In this document: in pieces, positions 1 to 5,560 of the stretch
Position numbering within the stretch: position 1 is the first letter of the stretch
How the letters are laid out: each line of letters opens with the position of its first letter
From: Nitrososphaerales archaeon
GTDB lineage: Archaea; Thermoproteota; Nitrososphaeria; Nitrososphaerales; CADDZS01
NCBI GenBank assembly: GCA_030043455.1
Contig: JASHXQ010000192.1
Coordinates: 1-5,560 of the forward strand
DNA: 5,560 bases
Reading direction: 5' to 3'
Program-made: the position numbers and the translations under genes
The notes under the pieces: model-generated
The model's input: only the letters and a program-made list of their open reading frames with translations
What the model was told of the DNA's origin: nothing
Database searches by the model: none

Positions 1-1163
1 ACGCGCCTCAATTCTTCCCAGAGCGATCTCCAGTCTGAATTTTCGAAATCGAGGGGATAGATGTCGTAATACCTCTTCGGCGGATTCTCAGCAAACCGGA
101 TCGAGCCATCCGGCCGGTGGTAGAACCATTCCGGATGCTCCCGGACATAGGGGTGATCGGGGGATACCTGGAAAGCCAGATCTAGGGCGATCTCCATTCC
201 CATACTTTCCGCTGTGTGGACCAGCGTCGTAAAATCTTCCATCGAACCGAGATCCGGATGTACTTCGTCGTGGCCACCAAAACTGTTACCAATGGCCCAG
301 GGGCTTCCCGGATCGTCCTTGGAAGTACTGAGGGTATTATTCGGACCTCTTCGGTTGGTCACCCCTATGGGGTGAATCGGAGGCAGGTACACCACGTCGA
401 AGCCCATATCTCGGATTTCGCTCAATCTGGCTAGAGTGTCGTGAAAAGTCCCAGACTTTCCTTCAATTCTCCCCTGAGATCGAGGAAACATTTCGTACCA
501 GGTGGCGTATCTTGCTATAGCTCGATCCACGATAATCGTGTAAATCGGGGAAGTAACGATTTCTTTCTTGTCCAGATTTCTTGAGATTAATGAGGAAAGT
601 GGTTTCTGAGACAGAGTCTCCACTAGGCGAACATACTCCTCTGCGGATACAGGAGTAGTTCCCTCGGAAAAATCGTTCAGGAACTTATGAATTTGAGAGG
701 CTTGCCCAGATGGAGCCGCCCTTGCGGCTTTTCGGACAAGCTCGACGAGGACTCCAATATCGGAAGCGATCTCCTGGTCAAATCTCTGCCAGCGCTCGAC
801 ATCCAGCAGGATCTCGGAAAAGACATCCTCCCAGGCTTCGATACGAAATTCCAAGAACCCCAGTTCTGACAGTGACAGCTCTGCAGACCATTGGTCTTCA
901 TTGACCGAGTAGTTCATTTCCAGCCGGTTCCAATCATTCGGGCCACGCATCCTCCAGAGTAGGTCCGCGGCGAGGACGTGATGACCGGGCTTTAGGATTT
1001 CGGCAGTAACTGATAATGAGTCCCCCAGAATTCTCTTAGGGCAGAATCGACCGCAGTCGATTATTGGAGAGATATTCAAAATCTGAATTCCGGGAGGAAC
1101 CGAGGTTGCATCACTCAGAGGGGCGGAGAGCTTCGATTCTTGGACAAAAGATGGCTCAATCAA
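1..1163 (-). CDS. glgE: GlgE-type α-1,4-glucan:maltose-1-phosphate maltosyltransferase, N-terminal 387 residues (cut by window edge)
   Basis: The enzyme (GH13 subfamily 3) transfers maltose from α-maltose-1-phosphate to the non-reducing end of α-1,4-glucan in the cytoplasm. The reading frame is open from TTG at 1163 to position 1 and its 3' part lies outside; full-length relatives are about 660-700 aa. In order I see a β-sandwich-like N domain (about 24-115), a helical insert (about 130-200), and the start of the GH13 barrel, marked by WYEMFPRS (222-229). GlgE hallmarks follow: YLPPIHPIG (259-267), NNTL (275-278), DDPGSPWAIG (283-292), and barrel region I as DLAFQVSPDHP (328-338), where most GH13 enzymes have DxxxNH. 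ENPPKRYYDIYP (359-370) places N360, K363 and Y365 with the spacing of the phosphate-contacting N352/K355/Y357 I recall for Streptomyces coelicolor GlgE. The nucleophile Asp (FRVDNPHTKP motif in relatives) is expected shortly past the edge. Start choice: TTG is the first possible start after the in-frame glgB stop and has a good ribosome site. Identity is firm; only completeness is untested. Confidence 0.93.
   Translation of the reverse strand, partial: MIEPSFVQESKLSAPLSDATSVPPGIQILNISPIIDCGRFCPKRILGDSLSVTAEILKPGHHVLAADLLWRMRGPNDWNRLEMNYSVNEDQWSAELSLSELGFLEFRIEAWEDVFSEILLDVERWQRFDQEIASDIGVLVELVRKAARAAPSGQASQIHKFLNDFSEGTTPVSAEEYVRLVETLSQKPLSSLISRNLDKKEIVTSPIYTIIVDRAIARYATWYEMFPRSQGRIEGKSGTFHDTLARLSEIRDMGFDVVYLPPIHPIGVTNRRGPNNTLSTSKDDPGSPWAIGNSFGGHDEVHPDLGSMEDFTTLVHTAESMGMEIALDLAFQVSPDHPYVREHPEWFYHRPDGSIRFAENPPKRYYDIYPLDFENSDWRSLWEELRR
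1045..1062 (-). other. Perfect hairpin with a cUGCGg tetraloop inside early glgE
   Basis: The transcript reads AAUCGAC UGCG GUCGAUU: a perfect 7-bp stem closing a UNCG-class tetraloop on a C-G pair, which is an unusually stable loop type. It covers glgE codons 34-40 (residues IIDCGRF), about 100 bases after the start codon. No U-tract follows, so it is not an intrinsic terminator. Seen directly in the sequence; any role is unproven. Confidence 0.45.
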
Positions 1164-1171
1164 AGGGGGAT

Positions 1172-1178
1172 TCCTCTC
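1172..1178 (-). promoter_or_regulatory. Ribosome binding site of glgE
   Basis: The minus strand reads GAGAGGA here, followed by 8 bases and then the TTG at 1163. It lies entirely in the 21-base gap after the glgB stop codon. This is the best Shine-Dalgarno match of the three genes and decides the TTG start, because no ATG or GTG occurs in frame between the glgB stop and that TTG. Confidence 0.7.
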
Positions 1179-1184
1179 TTGAAA

Positions 1185-3413
1185 TTACTCAAAGACTTCT
1201 GGCGGTTTTTCGGGTTTCAGTATTACGATCGCCAAAGGTGGTAAAGTCAAGCGCACAGAGTGAGACCTGCCGTGCCAGGGAACAGCCTCCGATCTCACCC
1301 CTCCCAGGTTGCCCACCCCGCTCCCTCCGTACTCCTTCGCATCGCTATTCATGATTTCTCGATAATAACCCACAGCCGGAACACCTATCCGGTAATTCAA
1401 TCTGGGAATGGGAGTCATGTTACACACCACCAACGAAAGGTCGTTTTCGTCTGACTCCGACCTTCTGATGAAGCTGATGGTACTTTGTTCTGTATCTTTG
1501 AAATCGATCCACTCGAAGCCAAAGCCGGTGAAATCGGTTTTGAAAAACTCTCCCAATTGAGAATAAATATGGTTGATATCCCGAAGGAAGGTTGTGATCC
1601 CCTTGTTCAGAGGCTGCCTGCTCTCCTTCCAATCGAGCTCCGCACGGAAATTCCACTCATTTTTCTGACCGAATTCTCCTCCCATGAAAACCAGTTTTTT
1701 TCCGGGGTGAGCGAACTGGTACCCAAGTAGCAATCTAAGGTTAGCAAAACGCTGCCACTCATCTCCAGGCATTTTGTACTCGAGAGAGCGCTTTCCGTAC
1801 ACTACTTCATCGTGAGAGAAAACGAGAATGAATTTTTCACTAAAAGCGTATAGCAAACTGAAAGTGAGATTTCGCTGATGGTATTTTCGGAAAAGCGGAT
1901 CAGTCTGGAAGTACTCCAGCGTGTCGTGCATCCACCCCATGTTCCATTTTAGATCAAAACCGAGGCCCCCCTTCTTCACCGGGTGCGTGACTCCCGGCCA
2001 CGCCGTGGATTCTTCCGCGACGGTGAGAGTCTTCGGAAAGGTTTCGTGGACCACTTCATTCGTTTCTCTTAGAAACTCCAGCGCCCCAAGATTTTCTCTT
2101 CCTCCGTATTGGTTAGGAATCCATTCGCCTTCCTTGCGCGAATAGTCCAGATACAGCATAGACGCGACGGCGTCAACCCTAAATCCGTCCACGTGGTATT
2201 TGTCCAGCCAGAAGAGCGCGTTGCAAATGAGGAAAGCTCTAACCTCGTTTCGAGAGTAATTGAAAATCAGCGTGCCCCAGTCGGGTTGGACGCCCTGCCT
2301 CGGGTCGGCATGCTCGTACAAGTGGGTCCCGTCGAAAAGTGCCAGACCGTAATCATCGGTGGGAAAATGTGAGGGCACCCAGTCCAGTATAACTCCGATA
2401 CCTCCTCTGTGGCATCGATCTACGAAATACATGAAATCTTCCGGGGAACCGTAACGAGATGTCGGCGCGTAGAAGTTCACGACCTGATACCCCCAAGAGT
2501 CGTCGAGGGGGTGTTCCATTACGGGCATCAATTCCACATGTGTGAAGCCGAGATCGTTGAGATAGGGCACGAGGTCGTCCGCGATCTCCCTATAATTGAG
2601 GAAAGATCCTTCAGAACCTTTTTTCCAGGATCCTAGGTGGAGCTCGTAGATCGAAATTGGAGACGTTGACGGATCAAATGTTCCTTTTTTCGAAGAGATC
2701 CAATCTTGGTCGGTCCAATGGTAATCGTCCAGATCGACCACTTTGGAAGCGGTGCGAGGCCGCACCTCCGTTCTAAATGCAAACGGATCAGCTTTCAGGT
2801 GAATTTTCTCGTCGATCGGGGATTTGATGGCGAATTTGTATACTTCATCCTCGCCGATTCGGGGGACAAAAATCTCCCACACGCCGGATGCCCCTCTCGA
2901 GTTCATGGCTGTCTCCCCGGGTAGCCAGTGATTGAAGTCCGCGACCACTGAAACTGATCTGGCATTGGGGGCCCAGACTGAGAAAAGCGTGCCACGAATC
3001 CCGTTTATTTCTACAATATGAGCTCCCAATTTCTCGTATAGTTTCCGATGAGTGCCCTCGCCAAGGAGGTAGAGATCCATTTCCCCCAACTGCGACTCAA
3101 AGGAGTACGGATCCTCTCTTTCCTCTATGTAGCCGGTTTTGTCTAGCGCCGAAATGGAATACTTTGGAATTGTTCCTGATGCAGTCCGAGCCTCCCAAAA
3201 GCCTCTCGGGTCAACCCGCCCGAATTCCTTCCTTTCCCCGGATTCTAGTATCATCCACACTTTTTCCGCTCTTGGGAGATAAGCCCTGACTGACAGCTGT
3301 CTCTTGTCCGAGGAGATATAATGAGGTCCGAGGATGGTCGACGGGTGAGCTTCTTCGCAGTCGATTATTCGACTAATTTCTTCAACTGCGACAGAGGACT
3401 GTAATTTTTCCAA
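1185..3413 (-). CDS. glgB: 1,4-α-glucan (glycogen) branching enzyme
   Basis: GlgB (GH13 subfamily 9) cuts α-1,4 chains and rejoins them through α-1,6 links, branching glycogen in the cytoplasm. The 742 residues are close to E. coli GlgB (728) and share its layout: N1 domain (about 10-110), CBM48 N2 domain (about 125-225), GH13 barrel (about 250-620) and an all-β C-terminal domain ending in LTLPPLAIVIL (722-732). Motifs are YELHLGSW (256-263), region I DWVPSHF (344-350), region II GFRVDAV with nucleophile D414, region III AEEST with acid/base E467, and region IV SHDEVV with D535. The spacings D414-E467 (53) and D414-D535 (121) equal those of E. coli D405, E458 and D526, so it should be active. 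It lies 33 bases after the GH57 gene and 21 before glgE, which suggests co-transcription. The start is TTG; no in-frame ATG, GTG or TTG lies between it and the GH57 stop, and the N1 alignment needs residues from about 10 onward. Region IV has small deviations, listed in the findings. Confidence 0.97.
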   Translation of the reverse strand: MEKLQSSVAVEEISRIIDCEEAHPSTILGPHYISSDKRQLSVRAYLPRAEKVWMILESGERKEFGRVDPRGFWEARTASGTIPKYSISALDKTGYIEEREDPYSFESQLGEMDLYLLGEGTHRKLYEKLGAHIVEINGIRGTLFSVWAPNARSVSVVADFNHWLPGETAMNSRGASGVWEIFVPRIGEDEVYKFAIKSPIDEKIHLKADPFAFRTEVRPRTASKVVDLDDYHWTDQDWISSKKGTFDPSTSPISIYELHLGSWKKGSEGSFLNYREIADDLVPYLNDLGFTHVELMPVMEHPLDDSWGYQVVNFYAPTSRYGSPEDFMYFVDRCHRGGIGVILDWVPSHFPTDDYGLALFDGTHLYEHADPRQGVQPDWGTLIFNYSRNEVRAFLICNALFWLDKYHVDGFRVDAVASMLYLDYSRKEGEWIPNQYGGRENLGALEFLRETNEVVHETFPKTLTVAEESTAWPGVTHPVKKGGLGFDLKWNMGWMHDTLEYFQTDPLFRKYHQRNLTFSLLYAFSEKFILVFSHDEVVYGKRSLEYKMPGDEWQRFANLRLLLGYQFAHPGKKLVFMGGEFGQKNEWNFRAELDWKESRQPLNKGITTFLRDINHIYSQLGEFFKTDFTGFGFEWIDFKDTEQSTISFIRRSESDENDLSLVVCNMTPIPRLNYRIGVPAVGYYREIMNSDAKEYGGSGVGNLGGVRSEAVPWHGRSHSVRLTLPPLAIVILKPEKPPEVFE

Positions 3414-3423
3414 CGATTCATCA

Positions 3424-3427
3424 TCCT
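3424..3427 (-). promoter_or_regulatory. Probable ribosome binding site of glgB
   Basis: AGGA on the minus strand stands 10 bases before the TTG start at 3413, slightly farther than the optimum. The same bases run directly into an out-of-frame ATGATG (3424-3419), so initiation here may be shared or contested. No better purine-rich site lies closer to the TTG. Confidence 0.45.
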
Positions 3428-3446
3428 GATTCTCTGTTAGGGGAGA

Positions 3447-5501
3447 CTAGTCAGCTGTAAATTCCAAATTTATCGTGGTTCGTAGAGTCTTATCCCCGGA
3501 ATGAATGGGATAGCGGGGAAGGACTGAAACTTCCTGTAGGTTACTTTCGAATCCCTCTTCAGAAAGTGATACTGTCTTTACCGGAATGGTCCAAATACCC
3601 GCCGCACCATGGCACTGGACAGTGACTGTAAAGTCTTCATAGCAAATGGCAAGGGAGCCCGCGTTGACGATCCCAGTACTTCTCCCGAAATTTACACCAA
3701 AATTCGAATCAGCTAAACTTGCAAGATTAATCTCCGGCAAGAAAAGCAAGGACTCCTCGCCTGAAGTTTGGATTTCGTATTCGACGCTTAGGTTGGGTCG
3801 GTCGGCAGACAGGCTGATCCGCTTATTCACCCTAATCTGTTCTCCATGAATTCCGGCTACTTGTGCGGCCAAAATTACCGTTGCGGATTGATTAGACTTC
3901 TGAATCTCTGGTTCATAACTGCAAGCCGGAAGAAAAGCGACCTCGGAAAATTCCTGCCTCTCAAAATCCTCGATCTTCGAGTCTGGCAAGACCAGATAAT
4001 CCAAGAACGCAAACTTGGGGTATCGATCGTATATGAGGAGCTTTTGGAGCCCCTTTTCCTTTGCTCTCGAAGATTCGTGAATGGAAGCACTTTTTCCTTT
4101 CTTTTTGATAGCCGGGCCTATGGTGCGTGATGCAAGTTTCTTAATCTGCGAATGGTAGCTCTCCGGCCTTCTAGCTAATGTGTCCAGGAGATTCACAAAC
4201 CATGGCTTGAGGTCGAGTTCGCACACTCCGCCTCCATTCTCGGGAGAAATCACTACTCGTAATTGTCGCGAATCCAATTGAATTTCTCGACTTGACACCC
4301 CAAAGCCATCTCGTACCCCCAGCCAATTTTCACCGCGTGCGTGATTGACCTTATCGCTGCCCGACTGCGCCCTAATCAAATTCTCGAACGTAATTCTGCG
4401 TAGAAAAGGAGCGTAGAGACCACCGAAGATGCCGTGCCAGTAGGCGTCGTTGCACTGACCTTTCCAGAGCTGCACAAGCGGCTCTTTGTTCCGATCCTCG
4501 CCCAAAGCATGAATTTCCGAACTGAGATCGAGCATTTTCGAATACATGCGGGCACTTTCCGGATACTTTGCGAGGAAGAGACGCCAGAATCCACGGTGAG
4601 GGATTTGATCTCTCGGACTGTCCCTGCCTCGATGTGCCTGGGGATGGAAGGGAATGGACCATTGCATCATCTCGGCGTAGGTTGAAGCTGGGAGGTAGAT
4701 CCTCTTCCTGGGTAAATGGGATTTCAAATAGTCTGTAATTCGTACCGTTTCGATCCGATCATCCCCGCCGATTTCCGTGAAAAAATGATCCAGCCAACCC
4801 TCTTCGTAGACACGCTCGAAGGTATTTGGCCAGGCTCCGAATTTCTCACCGTCGTCACCGTAAACTGCTATTCCTCCTATCGGGGCATTTTTTAGAAACG
4901 ATCGAATGGAAGACACGCTCCTGAAGGGAATCAGATATCTCAGTTTCTTCAGTATAGGAAATACTACCACAGCTTTTCCCCGGCTTTCCACCAAATAGGA
5001 TTCAAAGCAGTCCGATTCACTCAATCCTACACTTTCGAAGCTGACATCGTCGATGAAAGTATGACTGGCGTTCACGTCCGAAAGGATTTCCGGAAGGTGA
5101 GGCTCCCACGCTCTCTCGGCCGTCCAGAATCCACGTGGCTCGACACCGAACAGCTCTTTCACGCGGTCTGCTAGAAGAGTTGTTTGTCCCGAAATGTCCA
5201 CATCGGGAATGACAGAGATGACCGGCTCGAAAAAAGCTCCTCCGACTAACTCGACCTGACTACGATTGACTAGTTTCCTCAGAAGATCTAGAAACTCGGG
5301 ATGATACTTGCACGTCCAATCCAGGAGAAAACCAGTGTAATGCAGATTGACCAGAATTTTCGGATGCATATCGAGAACTTTCAAGAAAGGAAAGTAAGAG
5401 GTCTGGAAAATCTTCTCAATGATTTCGTCCTTGTTCCCCACTGGCTGATGGTTGTGAATAACGAGAGCAAAATTGATCTTTCCTTGAGTTGCCAAGAACA
5501 C
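3447..5501 (-). CDS. GH57 4-α-glucanotransferase (Thermococcus litoralis type, α-amylase/glucanotransferase family)
   Basis: This enzyme most likely disproportionates α-1,4-glucans by cutting one chain and transferring the piece to another; weak amylase activity is also known in the family. The 684 residues match the T. litoralis enzyme (659 aa) along the whole length. Motifs: HNHQP (16-20), GAFFEP (88-93), WTAERAWEP (126-134) with nucleophile E129 equivalent to E123, and YGDDGEKFG (214-222) containing the acid/base Asp (D216 or D217, equivalent to D214). After the (β/α)7 barrel (to about 290) come a helical central region with KYPES (312-316) and CNDAYWHGIFGG (350-361), and a long β-rich C-terminal domain (about 400-684) with the family segments ASIHE (472-476) and KTVSLSEEGF (642-651). 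No signal peptide is seen, so it is cytoplasmic. It comes just before glgB and glgE, where it would shape acceptor chains. The start is GTG, the first possible start after an in-frame TGA at 5556-5558, but no clear Shine-Dalgarno precedes it. A GH57 branching enzyme is less likely given the C-terminal domain. Substrate preference is inferred. Confidence 0.92.
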   Translation of the reverse strand: MFLATQGKINFALVIHNHQPVGNKDEIIEKIFQTSYFPFLKVLDMHPKILVNLHYTGFLLDWTCKYHPEFLDLLRKLVNRSQVELVGGAFFEPVISVIPDVDISGQTTLLADRVKELFGVEPRGFWTAERAWEPHLPEILSDVNASHTFIDDVSFESVGLSESDCFESYLVESRGKAVVVFPILKKLRYLIPFRSVSSIRSFLKNAPIGGIAVYGDDGEKFGAWPNTFERVYEEGWLDHFFTEIGGDDRIETVRITDYLKSHLPRKRIYLPASTYAEMMQWSIPFHPQAHRGRDSPRDQIPHRGFWRLFLAKYPESARMYSKMLDLSSEIHALGEDRNKEPLVQLWKGQCNDAYWHGIFGGLYAPFLRRITFENLIRAQSGSDKVNHARGENWLGVRDGFGVSSREIQLDSRQLRVVISPENGGGVCELDLKPWFVNLLDTLARRPESYHSQIKKLASRTIGPAIKKKGKSASIHESSRAKEKGLQKLLIYDRYPKFAFLDYLVLPDSKIEDFERQEFSEVAFLPACSYEPEIQKSNQSATVILAAQVAGIHGEQIRVNKRISLSADRPNLSVEYEIQTSGEESLLFLPEINLASLADSNFGVNFGRSTGIVNAGSLAICYEDFTVTVQCHGAAGIWTIPVKTVSLSEEGFESNLQEVSVLPRYPIHSGDKTLRTTINLEFTAD

Positions 5502-5532
5502 GACCCACGAGCCGGAACGAGCGTTTCCAGGA

Positions 5533-5560
5533 TCAGTAGTCTTCCAGAATTGATTTCAAT
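5533..5560 (-). CDS. Possible 3' end of an upstream gene (eight codons and stop)
   Basis: Reading right to left, one frame enters from the window edge with residues LKSILEDY and ends at TGA (5535-5533), 31 bases before the GH57 start. That gap resembles the 33- and 21-base gaps further down, so this could be the tail of the preceding operon gene. A second frame stops at 5556-5558, and a third stays open into the GH57 gene. With so few codons the choice is a guess and no product can be named. Confidence 0.2.

Noticed and set aside
677..901. Minus-strand 74-residue frame
   Set aside because: It is an alternative frame inside the glgE N-terminal region, whose true frame is open from 1163 to the window edge and matches the GlgE family.
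1..1163. The left-hand gene as trehalose synthase or an ordinary α-amylase
   Set aside because: The NNTL, PGSPWAIG, QVSPDHP and ENPPKRY segments are GlgE signatures, and trehalose synthase has no comparable N-terminal β domain and helical insert.
1064..1354. Plus-strand frames such as 1064-1354, 216-434 and 2109-2372
   Set aside because: They lie opposite strongly conserved glgE or glgB coding sequence, have no ribosome site or recognisable protein features, and are explained as antisense shadows.
3445..3452. Palindrome GACTAGTC overlapping the GH57 stop codon
   Set aside because: Eight bases is short and no U-tract or longer stem accompanies it, so there is no support for a terminator or operator.
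3846..4130. Plus-strand 94-residue frame and the overlapping minus-strand 71-residue frame at 3875-4090
   Set aside because: Both overlap the C-terminal domain of the GH57 gene, whose frame aligns with the T. litoralis enzyme through this stretch.
4372..4662. Minus-strand 96- and 72-residue frames, suggesting a possible frameshift in the GH57 gene
   Set aside because: The main GH57 frame is uninterrupted here and carries the KYPES and CNDAYWHGIFGG family segments, so the other frames are shadows and no frameshift is present.
3447..5501. GH57 gene as a GH57-type branching enzyme
   Set aside because: The long β-rich C-terminal domain, the DDGEKFG motif and the CNDAYWHGIFGG segment belong to the 4-α-glucanotransferase group, and a GH13 branching enzyme is already encoded next to it.
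5530..5560. TTGAAA at 5559-5554 as a possible -35 promoter box for the operon
   Set aside because: No convincing -10 box follows at the right spacing, and the stretch may be coding for an upstream gene.

Overview
The window lies inside a bacterial α-glucan (glycogen) gene cluster. All supportable genes are on the minus strand, so transcription runs from right to left. In transcription order it holds a GH57 4-α-glucanotransferase-type gene (5501 to 3447), a complete glycogen branching enzyme gene glgB (3413 to 1185), and the first 387 codons of a GlgE-type maltosyltransferase gene (1163 to the left edge, cut by the window). The gaps are only 33 and 21 bases and contain no terminator, so this reads as one operon. 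The last 28 bases on the right may be the 3' end of a further upstream gene, but too little is present to name it.

The three genes fit one pathway. GlgE adds maltosyl units from maltose-1-phosphate to the non-reducing ends of α-1,4-glucan. GlgB introduces the α-1,6 branches. The GH57 enzyme would reshuffle α-1,4-glucan chains, making or trimming acceptors. The maltose-1-phosphate supply (TreS/Mak, or GlgC/GlgM) is not in the window; if it is in this cluster it would lie beyond either edge. Catalytic residues are intact in GH57 and GlgB. The GlgE fragment ends just before its expected nucleophile motif.

The organism is a bacterium with roughly balanced base composition. The sequence alone does not settle the phylum. 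A GH57 glucanotransferase of the Thermococcus litoralis type next to glgB and glgE is an unusual grouping, but I would not name a lineage from it.

I see no mobile element, CRISPR array, tRNA, rRNA or convincing promoter, and nothing that amounts to a new biological system. The points worth a second look are on a small scale. All three genes seem to start on GTG or TTG. All three are in the same reading frame, separated by single in-frame stops. A cUGCGg-capped hairpin lies early in glgE. A short out-of-frame ATG ORF straddles the glgB start. There are a few substitutions near the active sites of GlgE and GlgB.
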